Source: BS750m-G57 sp964607575
GTDB taxonomy: Bacteria; Planctomycetota; Phycisphaerae; SM23-33
Reading direction: 5' to 3'
Assembly (NCBI GenBank): GCA_964607575.1
Contig: CAZSLS010000001.1
Location: 46,043-110,042 of the forward strand
DNA length: 64,000 bases
Positions 26,551 through 33,869 of the stretch are shown here, one piece after another (position 1 is the stretch's first letter; every line of letters begins with the position of its first letter). The notes beneath the pieces are model-generated. The model searched no databases. It had not been told where the DNA came from and worked only from the letters and a program-made list of their open reading frames with translations. The position numbers and the translations under genes were made by a program.

Positions 26551-27702
26551 TTACTCTTTCTTCTTCCGATCTTCTTCTGCCCGCCGGGCCTGCGTTTCGA
26601 GTTCCGATACCGTGTAACTCTTGGACTCACCGCCGGTGAGTTTGGCCAGGTCCTCCAGCCCCCTGGACGTACCGCCCAGCACGATGGTGTGCAGCTTGAC
26701 CGCTTTGTCCTTGAAGGCGCCTTCGACGACGGGTTTGGCTCCGATGTCGCTGTCCCGGGCCAGGAGAACAACTGTCTTGGCTTTCATGTCGAGTGCGGCC
26801 TGAAGCCCTCTGCCCTGTTCCGCCGCACCGCATAATTCCGTACTCAGGAAGGCGGTGGCCTTTGCGATGCCCGCCTTGTCGGAGGCGATCGGTTGTGGGC
26901 TGAGGATTTTGTCGTCATCTTCGCCGAGGATGATGATGTTGAACTTCCCGCCCTTGAGAGACTTCGCCGAAGCGATGGCGATCTTTCCCGCCGATTCGAT
27001 CACCTGTGCCATCGATCGGCTGGTGTCGATGCAGTATACCACGGGGGCCTCGACCTTTATCGTACCCGCAACCGCCGGGAAGTCGCGAGTAGTGACGACG
27101 GTGTTGTTGTAGTCCTCGGGAACAACTTCTACGACCGGCTGAGTCAGTATGTCATTTGTCAGAATAACTATCCCCACGAGCATACCCAGCAGCAGCACCG
27201 CGAGAATTATCGCGACAATACCCTGCACTTTTACCGGTGCGGCGGTCGGGATATTCGCCTGCCCGTGAGCGATAGCCAAAGCCTTGTCCGCTTCGGCCTG
27301 CGTTTCCGGTTTGCGCGCGCCTGGCGCGTCGGCTATCGCGGGGACGTCTATTGCGGTATCCGCCTCGGAGTCGACCAGGGCGGGGAGGTCTATTGCGGTA
27401 TCCGCTTTGGAGTCGGCCGGGCCGTGAATGCCTACCGCCGTATCCGCTTTGGAGTCGGCTCGCGATGGGACGTCTACCGCGGTATCCGCTTTGGTTACAT
27501 CTACCGGCGCTTTGGGCCTGGGCGTTGGCGCTTCGGGTCGGCGAGTTGGTGCTTGGGGTCGGCGTTTGCGGTCGCTTGTGGCGTTGTCGTCTGGTACGTA
27601 GACGATGGCCGTGCAATACGGGCAGCGGCAGACGCCTCCGGCGAATGCTTCGTCTATCGAAATCTTCTTCTTGCAGTCAACGCAGCGGATCTTGATAGCC
27701 AT
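26551..27702 (-). CDS. Zinc-ribbon, repeat and VWA-domain membrane protein
   Basis: About 383 residues from the ATG at 27702 (MAIKIRC), which has AAGGA about 9 nt upstream; the ATG at 27723 does not. Layout: N-terminal zinc ribbon (CVDCKKK then CRCPYC), a Pro/Arg-rich linker, four 14-residue repeats of the type ADTAVDVPSRADSK (about residues 70-125), a membrane helix (IVAIILAVLLLGMLVGIVIL), then a VWA domain with the MIDAS motif DTSRSM facing outside. A charged Lys/Glu tail follows. The ribbon would be on the cytoplasmic side. The role is unknown; VWA domains bind protein partners through a metal ion. Confidence 0.8.
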   Translation of the reverse strand: MAIKIRCVDCKKKISIDEAFAGGVCRCPYCTAIVYVPDDNATSDRKRRPQAPTRRPEAPTPRPKAPVDVTKADTAVDVPSRADSKADTAVGIHGPADSKADTAIDLPALVDSEADTAIDVPAIADAPGARKPETQAEADKALAIAHGQANIPTAAPVKVQGIVAIILAVLLLGMLVGIVILTNDILTQPVVEVVPEDYNNTVVTTRDFPAVAGTIKVEAPVVYCIDTSRSMAQVIESAGKIAIASAKSLKGGKFNIIILGEDDDKILSPQPIASDKAGIAKATAFLSTELCGAAEQGRGLQAALDMKAKTVVLLARDSDIGAKPVVEGAFKDKAVKLHTIVLGGTSRGLEDLAKLTGGESKSYTVSELETQARRAEEDRKKKE

Positions 27703-27854
27703 TGGCGCCAGTTCCTTGTGCAAGCTGGTTCACACGGGTGCCCAAGTGCCCGAAGACCTATAGTAGGCCCACCGCCCGGGCGAATCAACCTTCGTTTGAC
27801 GGCGGAAGGTAAGATGTGTGCGACGATTCGACGTTATCGCCAACTGCCGTACCG

Positions 27855-29003
27855 TTACTTTATCTGCCTGAACGCGTTGATTACTTGGGCTTCCTTCATG
27901 AGTTGGTATCCCAGCATCGTCTGGGAGATGATCATCTTATTCCGGAAGAACCTGACTGACCCTTTCCCGCCGCCGGATACCCACATCTCCTCGCCGATGG
28001 AATCCCTTATGATCTTCTCGAGGCTGTTCTTGGCCTGGTTGCGAGTTTCGGCGGCGTCTTCTTTTTCCATACCGTCAGCTTCGCCTCCGCCGGCGCCAAC
28101 GTCGAAGATGCCCGTTTGGTCGCTCGCCTTGTCGCCTCCGCCTCTCGTGCTGCGTCCAAGCCGGGGGCCCTTGAAATTCGGTACGGCAAAGAGCAGGTCC
28201 CCCACTTCATGGATGGTGACAATGGTCTTGGCGTTCAAGGCGTGTCCGGACGTTATAGTGACCACCCCGCGGTTGATCAGCCAGTAGATGCTCTCGAACT
28301 TGTCTTTACCTTCTGAGAGCTGGTCGGTGACCATGTTCAGCGCCCGGGAGATCGAGACGCCCTTGACCACGAGCGTTATGGGCTCCTCGCGATCGATACC
28401 CACGTTCTGCAGCGCCCTCCAGTTCACGTGGAAGTTAACGCCGGTTGCCTGGCGATAGGTCTCGATCACGTTCTTGAGAGGTTCGTCTTTGAACGTGTGT
28501 TCCCTGAAAGTGGTGGTAGTGACCCTCTTGCCTGTTGGCGGGCGTATATTCCTGACGGTCGCGAGGGTCTTGCGGCCGAGCACTCTCTTTTGGGTCGCGA
28601 CTACCAGGACACCATTGCTGATGTACCACGACAGCGGTTTGCCTTTCGCCGCTACGCGCACGAGGATCAGTTCCAGCAGTTTTTCCGCGGAAATCTTCTT
28701 GGACACTCGTACGGAGACTTTTGTCGTGCGTTTTACGCCCGCGCCGCCCAGTCCGCTCCAGTCGGCCATGACTGGCACATCGATCAGATTACCGAACTGC
28801 TCGAGCGCTTGGCTGAGCGTTCCGCCGATGACGGCCTTGGGGAGTTTAGTAGCCAAGGCCTTGTTGACGTCGGGGAGGGGTCTTGACTTCTTGCGAGCCG
28901 CCCTCCGGGCCGGTTTGCCTTTATCGACGGCGAAGGCCGTTACCGACGAGAGTGCAAAAAGTGCAATCATACAAAACAGTGTGAGTGGACGAGGTCTAGT
29001 CAT
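27855..29003 (-). CDS. Secreted protein with two secretin-N/STN-like domains
   Basis: 382 residues; ATG at 29003 with AGGAGA 7 nt upstream. Signal peptide to about residue 25, then a basic linker. Two repeats of a beta-alpha-beta pattern typical of STN/secretin N-domains: one at about 60-140 (LSQALEQFGNLIDVPVMADW to LSWYISNGVLVVAT) and one at about 165-255 (LKNVIETYRQATGVNFHVNW to YWLINRGVVTITS). It lacks the secretin pore domain, so it is not a secretin itself. Common in planctomycetes; the function is unknown. The attC-like site and RNA ligase gene lie directly upstream. Confidence 0.78.
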   Translation of the reverse strand: MTRPRPLTLFCMIALFALSSVTAFAVDKGKPARRAARKKSRPLPDVNKALATKLPKAVIGGTLSQALEQFGNLIDVPVMADWSGLGGAGVKRTTKVSVRVSKKISAEKLLELILVRVAAKGKPLSWYISNGVLVVATQKRVLGRKTLATVRNIRPPTGKRVTTTTFREHTFKDEPLKNVIETYRQATGVNFHVNWRALQNVGIDREEPITLVVKGVSISRALNMVTDQLSEGKDKFESIYWLINRGVVTITSGHALNAKTIVTIHEVGDLLFAVPNFKGPRLGRSTRGGGDKASDQTGIFDVGAGGGEADGMEKEDAAETRNQAKNSLEKIIRDSIGEEMWVSGGGKGSVRFFRNKMIISQTMLGYQLMKEAQVINAFRQIK

Positions 29004-29182
29004 GGCGGGGTCTCCTGCGCTTAAGGTATGTAAGGAGAACGACTAATTGCATTATACACACAACGGCTCGCTGTGGCAGAAGAAAAAAAAATCGTATCGC
29101 CCGAGTGAGTAGAAAAACGACCATTCCACACATATGGACATTGGCGGAGAACAGAGGCGGGAAATGGCAGGGACGCCGAGGC

Positions 29183-29242
29183 GTCTGACGCCGAGTTAAC
29201 CGCCCGGAGCTTGCGGAGGTCCGGTTCAGCGATTCGTTAGAT
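29183..29242 (-). repeat. Integron attC-like recombination site downstream of the RNA ligase gene
   Basis: Read on the minus strand, the ligase stop codon is followed after 2 nt by ATCTAAC, an exact match to the attC R'' consensus RYYYAAC. Sixty bases on is GTCAGAC, one mismatch from the R' consensus GTTRRRY. Between them are GCTGAACCG and CGGTTAACTC, which pair over their inner AACCG/CGGTT part like L'' and L' boxes. The 60-bp length and the TTAACTC..GCGT wording are like those of the classical 59-base element. Position right after a stop codon is the normal place for a cassette attC. Not confirmed by a covariance model. Confidence 0.6.
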
Positions 29243-29244
29243 AC

Positions 29245-30252
29245 CTATGCCTTGCCTAGAAGCTCACGCACCAATTTAGCGGCCGAAGTAGCAAGGCTCT
29301 TTTTAATCAGCTTCTTCTCTTTCTTTTCTAATAGTTCAAATTCAGATCCGTAATCTTTTAGAAAATCATCGAGAACATCTGCGCTAAACATACCAATGAC
29401 TTTTCCGAAATCTTCAGGACCTACTTCACCAATCTTACTTACGACATTATTGAATCTATTTTCAGTAACATAATTTGTGATCTCTTCTGCGAAAGCGTCA
29501 GCGGCATCGGAAATCATGTCTTGGTCTAAAACCAGTTTGTTATGTTTCGTGTTTTCCTGCCATGCTTCATTCTTGTTCTTAATAATGACCCTGGAGCCTT
29601 GGGGAAATGAACGAGATTCCACAGGCCTTATTACTACTCCCTCACATAGATTATATTCGATTGGCGGCAGTCCCAGCCAACCGGAAATCGCGGACTCAAA
29701 GGAATTGGAATATTTTAAGGCCTCATCAAATGTTCCCCTGAAAAGAGTCTTTGCATAGAACATATCTACTTTGTCAAACAGAGCATTGGCTTGATCGACG
29801 GAAAGATATTCAGTGGAGTCCAGCAATATGTCAAAAGCGTAAAACTCATTGGATGGGCAATAGAATATGCCTTTCTGAATGGCTACGGCATTCTTGTCTC
29901 TCTCGACATCAACATGCGGATACCCTCCGCCAAACAACTCACCAAATACAGCCACCACTTTCACATCCGGCTTTATGGTTTTCGCTAGAGAGAAGATCTC
30001 GAATATCGCTCTTTCATATTTAGAAAGTAAGACCTTGTGGCTGTCGGCATAGAAAGCATCATCTTCTTCGATGAACTCCGTGCGTTTTGCACATTTAATT
30101 CTTTCGCCATTACACCAAAAGCTCAAATTTGCTCCGTGCACTTTTTCTTGCACGACAAATTCACCCGCATCAAATCCATTTTCAACAATTTTCTGAATGA
30201 ACTCGTCTTGATATGAGTTTTCTATTGACGAATAGTGTTTCAATTTTTCCAT
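29245..30252 (-). CDS. RNA ligase, T4 Rnl2 type
   Basis: 335 residues, close to T4 Rnl2 (334); ATG at 30252 with GGAG 8 nt upstream. Nucleotidyltransferase motifs in order: motif I EKVHGANLSFW with the lysine that is adenylated, motif IIIa YAFDILLD, motif IV EGVVIRP and motif V VIIKNKN. A helical C-terminal domain (about 245-335) matches the Rnl2 C-terminal region needed for 3'-OH end engagement. The enzyme would seal 3'-OH/5'-phosphate nicks in RNA. The gene is clearly AT-richer than the chromosome around it (about 41-43 percent GC by eye), has a different codon habit and is followed at once by an attC-like site, all signs of recent transfer, from phage or a cassette pool. Confidence 0.9.
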   Translation of the reverse strand: MEKLKHYSSIENSYQDEFIQKIVENGFDAGEFVVQEKVHGANLSFWCNGERIKCAKRTEFIEEDDAFYADSHKVLLSKYERAIFEIFSLAKTIKPDVKVVAVFGELFGGGYPHVDVERDKNAVAIQKGIFYCPSNEFYAFDILLDSTEYLSVDQANALFDKVDMFYAKTLFRGTFDEALKYSNSFESAISGWLGLPPIEYNLCEGVVIRPVESRSFPQGSRVIIKNKNEAWQENTKHNKLVLDQDMISDAADAFAEEITNYVTENRFNNVVSKIGEVGPEDFGKVIGMFSADVLDDFLKDYGSEFELLEKKEKKLIKKSLATSAAKLVRELLGKA

Positions 30253-30587
30253 CTGATAAACTCCAAGTAATAAGAAACAAAAACAACTCCACCTTCATTG
30301 GCATCTAACGTCTTGGCGATCAGCCGTCCTCCGGAGCGCCTTGTGTACGCCCGGTGTGGGTGCGGACTATTGGGGGTAAAATCCCCGCCTGCGGGAACCG
30401 GTCTATGCACGTAGCATAGACAAAGTACCGGACGAAGGCAACCGCATCTTCGCGAGGAGTCGGGGGATCGAAGCCGGAGATCAAAACTGTGATCTTGCGT
30501 AAAGAAAGAGCATACAAGGCCGAAACCAGGGACAGTCACTTAGGTGAGGTATGAGGTCGGGGTAGCTCCACAATTTGAGAATCCCCC
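30253..30587. other. Intergenic region with attC-like R' box and stacked hairpins
   Basis: No convincing gene. ATCTAAC at 30303-30309 reads GTTAGAT on the minus strand, an exact R' match located just upstream of the ligase gene, but no R'' partner is clear. Short palindromes follow: GGGG/CCCC (30373-30386), CCCGC/GCGGG (30384-30395) and a perfect 8-bp stem with a 5-nt loop (30401-30421). The first two share bases, so only one can form at a time. Minus-strand open frames here give no recognisable protein. Confidence 0.45.
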
Positions 30588-30616
30588 TTGACGAGATCGG
30601 GGCGTCAGAGTACAAT
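30588..30616 (+). promoter_or_regulatory. Sigma-70-type promoter with long leader before the PEP-CTERM gene
   Basis: TTGACG at 30588-30593 and TACAAT at 30611-30616 with a 17-nt spacer. Start would be near 30623, leaving a leader of about 314 nt before the ATG at 30937. The leader holds several GC-rich short inverted repeats but no recognisable riboswitch, and the open frames in it are not coding-like. Confidence 0.6.
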
Positions 30617-30936
30617 GTTTACTATGGCCCGTCTTGTATGGCATAGTGGGCTGTATTCGGCCTGAGCCGGCCGGATCTGAAGTGAGGCAGAGGCGTTGTT
30701 CGTTTTCCAGTCTGTTGCTTGGGCAGTGTGGCCCGGTCAACATCGGAGCGTAATTCTCTGTTATCCAATGGCGCGTTGGGTGAGCCTCCCCTTCCGCTGA
30801 CAGGGCGATTCTGCGCGCCGGGCCAGGGTTCAGGCCCCGAGGGCTGATATGACGTAGAACACAGTAGTACACAGAACATACCCGCCACGGACAACTTGGT
30901 CCGCCAGGGTAAAAACCCATCTTCGGAGGTAGAACT

Positions 30937-31536
30937 ATGAGAAGTGTTACAACAGTAGTGATGTTTGCGGTATTTTGCCTGGCCTGTTCAAATGCGACGG
31001 CTGCGAGTTACTCTCCAGCTCCGTCTGACGGCGACTTAGACGACCTGGACCACTACAGATACTACACATGGGGAATCAACACTCCCTGGGGCGTTGTCTC
31101 GGACGCAAGCGACCAATCCGAGCAGGCCACCAGCGCCACGTTATCGTTCGATGATATTCGGAACTGGAACAACGAGCCCAACGTGCTGTACATCCACCTG
31201 CTTAACAATGCACCGCAGGGCGTTACGCAGGGCTATGACGCACAGGGCGGCGGAGACAATTTCGCCGGCCGGGGGATCGTGCTGACGGTCTATCAGAACC
31301 TGCCTTCGACGTCCCAGGATCTTAGCTACTCGTTCTCCGCCGATCAGCTTGACGCCCTGAACGATTACGCTTCAGACGGGCGATTTGGCCTCGGATTCGA
31401 CCCCGACTGCCATTTTTACAACTGCGGGGTCAAACTGGACATCAACACCGGCCCCTCGATGATTCCCGAACCAGCAACAATGTCACTCCTGGCCCTGGGC
31501 GCCCTGGCCGTACTACGCAGACGCCGCAAGCAGTAG
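30937..31536 (+). CDS. PEP-CTERM sorting domain protein
   Basis: 199 residues; ATG at 30937 with GGAGG 7 nt upstream. Signal peptide to about residue 24 (SNATAAS), a beta-rich Asp/Asn/Gly-rich mature part, then the sorting signal: IPEPATMS, a hydrophobic helix (LLALGALAVL) and RRRRKQ. The tail is recognised by an EpsH/exosortase-type enzyme, cut, and the protein released or attached to extracellular matrix. No exosortase gene is in the window. Transcribed from the promoter at 30588-30616. Confidence 0.88.
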   Translation: MRSVTTVVMFAVFCLACSNATAASYSPAPSDGDLDDLDHYRYYTWGINTPWGVVSDASDQSEQATSATLSFDDIRNWNNEPNVLYIHLLNNAPQGVTQGYDAQGGGDNFAGRGIVLTVYQNLPSTSQDLSYSFSADQLDALNDYASDGRFGLGFDPDCHFYNCGVKLDINTGPSMIPEPATMSLLALGALAVLRRRRKQ

Positions 31537-31776
31537 CAGCAACAAATGCACTCACAGCGGCGGGGCTGGAACAGATTCCGGCTCCGTCGCTTTGTTTTGC
31601 GCTGTGGGCAGGCGCTGTAAGAGTGGCAGGGGCATGGATTTGGTCCTGTCCCAGCCCCTGTGTTGCGTGATTGCCCTTTACCCCTTGTTGCGAGCATGCT
31701 TTGGCAGATCCGGCATAATTAACTACTCCCCCCGACCCGATTGGGCCTTCTCTCCTTGAGAGAGTGTTTCCCTTGT

Positions 31777-33369
31777 TTACCAGTTGTCCAAGTCCATTGC
31801 TGTTTTCTGTTTACCTTTTCCCACAACGACGGCTCGTTTGGACAATACTTCTTTTTGATTCTTCACTACCTGGTCGAGTTCCAGTAGGGCCTGCAGCAAG
31901 TATCCCACACCATCCATGGTCTCGTAGTATGGCTTGGCGGGATGTCCCCGGAAAAGACCCTTGTGATAGAGCTTCCTTATCGCCTCGTCAGCCATCTGAC
32001 GGGCAAGTCCAAGGTACTTCTGGTCCTTTGTGACAATGTAGAGGTGTAGATAGAAGGAAACCGTTCTTCCATACTTTCCCGCGTAGGTGCCTTTCCGTCC
32101 AAAGCTGTCTGAATATCCCTGATACCATGTACTCTTCGCTTCAGTGGTTCCCGGTGGTGTCTTCTTGATCCAATCGGCAAAGCGCTTGGCCGTTGTCAGG
32201 AAAAGTGGTTCCTTGCACACATCATACGCGTAGACGTATGCCTGTGCGGTGTAGATGGCGTACTGGTAGCCCGCATTGTATGGCTCCCAAAGATCGAGGT
32301 GTCCGCGCGGTTCATATTTCGCGTATCCGCTCTTGAGTCTGGGGGCGGGAAAATGCTTTCCGTCAAGGTGAAGCGCACCCCAGAACTTGCCCGTTTCTTT
32401 GTCGAATCCGAATTTAGCGTATGCTTTGAGAATCGCTACTGCGTGGTTCTTAAAGACCGCCTGGCCCGTCAACTTGTATGCTTTCAGAAGGGAATGACAG
32501 TACAGCCCCGTGATGCTGGTGACAAAACTGCCTCCGTCAAATCGGCCCTTGCCCGCATTGGGTCGCTCCGGGAATAGATTTGTGTTCGGATCTCTCCTGG
32601 TCCAGTAGTAATTCGCCAGCAGCTTGGCGCGGTCGAGCCATGCCGTGGTTTTCGTCTTGGTATAGAGGAACGCAAAGGCTTCGATGAAGGCCCCGCCACT
32701 CATGCTGAAATCGCAGCCCCTTCGCCCGTCCCCATGACGGTTAATCTCTCCTGTCTTCTTGTCAATCACATGCCATTTCCATATGGCCTCGATTTCCTTG
32801 ACGACGGCCTGCTGATTCACCGCCCACAGGCCTTCCCAGTCAACGCAGTTGATTGCATGAATCTCGTGGGGACTTCCCGAGTGCCCATCCTTCTTATCCT
32901 TGTAGACATCGTAATGACGGTGCCATCCCCACCAGAAGAACCCTTTCTCATCGACAAGATTCTTCATGTAGTAATCCATGTATTTCCGTGCAAAGTCCGC
33001 GTACTTGTCTTTCCCCGTCGCGCTTGACAGGAGGATCATTGTTCTCAGCAGCGTGTTATCCGAGAGCAGGTTGGCGCCGGCGGGATTGCGCCGCCCACGC
33101 CGAGTGACTCGCCACGGTTCATCGAGTTTCCGGGGGTTTTCGGGGCAGGTCCTCGATTCAACATCCAGGATGCTCACCAGGATCGGTGCGTGAATCTCGC
33201 CATACCTGTCCGTACCGCGGGCCATGAGAAGTTCCACGCATTCCTGAACGCGTGTCGCATATGCCCCGTCTTTTTGGGATACACCGGATTCTTCCGCCTG
33301 AATCTGCGTTCCAACAAGAAGGAGGAGCGGGGTTAACAAAGAGATCAAATGACTACCAGTCTTTCGCAT
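31777..33369 (-). CDS. Secreted (alpha/alpha) barrel protein, glycosidase- or lyase-like
   Basis: About 530 residues from the ATG at 33369 (MRKTGS) with AGGAG 9 nt upstream; the ATG at 33393 lacks a ribosome site and overlaps the attC-like sequence. Signal peptide to about residue 25. The rest is helical with repeated patterns such as TSITGLYCHSLLKAYKLTG and NAGYQYAIYTAQAYVYAYD, typical of six-hairpin (alpha/alpha) barrels (glucuronyl hydrolases, AGE epimerases, polysaccharide lyases). I cannot name the family or its catalytic acids. The GC content is lower than that of the neighbouring core genes. It would act on polysaccharide outside the cytoplasm. Confidence 0.75.
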   Translation of the reverse strand: MRKTGSHLISLLTPLLLLVGTQIQAEESGVSQKDGAYATRVQECVELLMARGTDRYGEIHAPILVSILDVESRTCPENPRKLDEPWRVTRRGRRNPAGANLLSDNTLLRTMILLSSATGKDKYADFARKYMDYYMKNLVDEKGFFWWGWHRHYDVYKDKKDGHSGSPHEIHAINCVDWEGLWAVNQQAVVKEIEAIWKWHVIDKKTGEINRHGDGRRGCDFSMSGGAFIEAFAFLYTKTKTTAWLDRAKLLANYYWTRRDPNTNLFPERPNAGKGRFDGGSFVTSITGLYCHSLLKAYKLTGQAVFKNHAVAILKAYAKFGFDKETGKFWGALHLDGKHFPAPRLKSGYAKYEPRGHLDLWEPYNAGYQYAIYTAQAYVYAYDVCKEPLFLTTAKRFADWIKKTPPGTTEAKSTWYQGYSDSFGRKGTYAGKYGRTVSFYLHLYIVTKDQKYLGLARQMADEAIRKLYHKGLFRGHPAKPYYETMDGVGYLLQALLELDQVVKNQKEVLSKRAVVVGKGKQKTAMDLDNW

Positions 33370-33387
33370 CTTGTCTTCTCCTGCATG

Positions 33388-33443
33388 GCCCAACGTCTCG
33401 TGTCATAGGCGCCGCAGGCGTCCGTTGCACACGCTGGTTCTGT
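33388..33443 (-). repeat. Second attC-like site, degenerate
   Basis: On the minus strand GTTGGGC (33388-33394) matches the R' consensus GTTRRRY exactly and is followed 18 nt on by the start of the barrel-protein gene. Upstream, CGTGT (minus strand, 33429-33433) pairs perfectly with ACACG (33399-33403), and inner GGACGCC/GGCGCC can also pair. A partner R'' is only approximate (ACAGAAC at 33437-33443, or GTGCAAC at 33424-33430). It has the same orientation as the site at 29183-29242. Confidence 0.4.
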
Positions 33444-33457
33444 GCTTTCATTGTTGC

Positions 33458-33865
33458 TTATACAATCGACTCACTGGCTTCTTCGTGTCTTTTCTTAGTT
33501 CTTTTCAACCAAATGTTGAGAGATAGAATAAGTGGCCAAACAAAATACAAATTCCACAAAACTAAGCGAAACGGCACTAAAGTAATGATAAATGCGACAC
33601 ACATAGCAACAAAGCATATTAGTGCTATGCCTGTTTGACGGCCTATTGAACATTCCATGAGCACACCTATCCCCGAAATTACTGGCAGATGGCCATAGAC
33701 CATAAGCATCATGAGGAGGGTAAATGGGAAATTGACCGCCCACCACTCGCCTGGGTTGGGATGAAGCCAGCGATGTAGAAGGCTCATACTAGCAAGAACA
33801 AAACAAAGGAACCATATTACCGCTGTTACCCGGAAGATCAATCGAGAGCATCTTGAAAAGACCAA
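33458..33865 (-). CDS. Small multi-spanning membrane protein, unknown
   Basis: About 135 residues from a TTG at 33865; the start is uncertain and could be further in. Four hydrophobic helices are visible (VIWFLCFVLASMSLL, FTLLMMLMVYGHLPVISG, IALICFVAMCVAFIITLVP, LWNLYFVWPLILSLNI), then a basic tail. No motif is recognised. The gene is AT-rich like the RNA ligase and unlike the ThuA gene upstream, and it ends just before an attC-like site, so it may be a captured cassette gene. Confidence 0.6.
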   Translation of the reverse strand: MVFSRCSRLIFRVTAVIWFLCFVLASMSLLHRWLHPNPGEWWAVNFPFTLLMMLMVYGHLPVISGIGVLMECSIGRQTGIALICFVAMCVAFIITLVPFRLVLWNLYFVWPLILSLNIWLKRTKKRHEEASESIV

Positions 33866-33869
33866 TGTC

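Noticed and set aside
30301..30540. Group II intron fragment
   Set aside because: Hairpins are present, but no domain V or reverse transcriptase sequence could be recognised.
30540..30920. 126-codon minus-strand frame upstream of the PEP-CTERM gene
   Set aside because: No motif or ribosome site; it overlaps the promoter and leader of the + gene.
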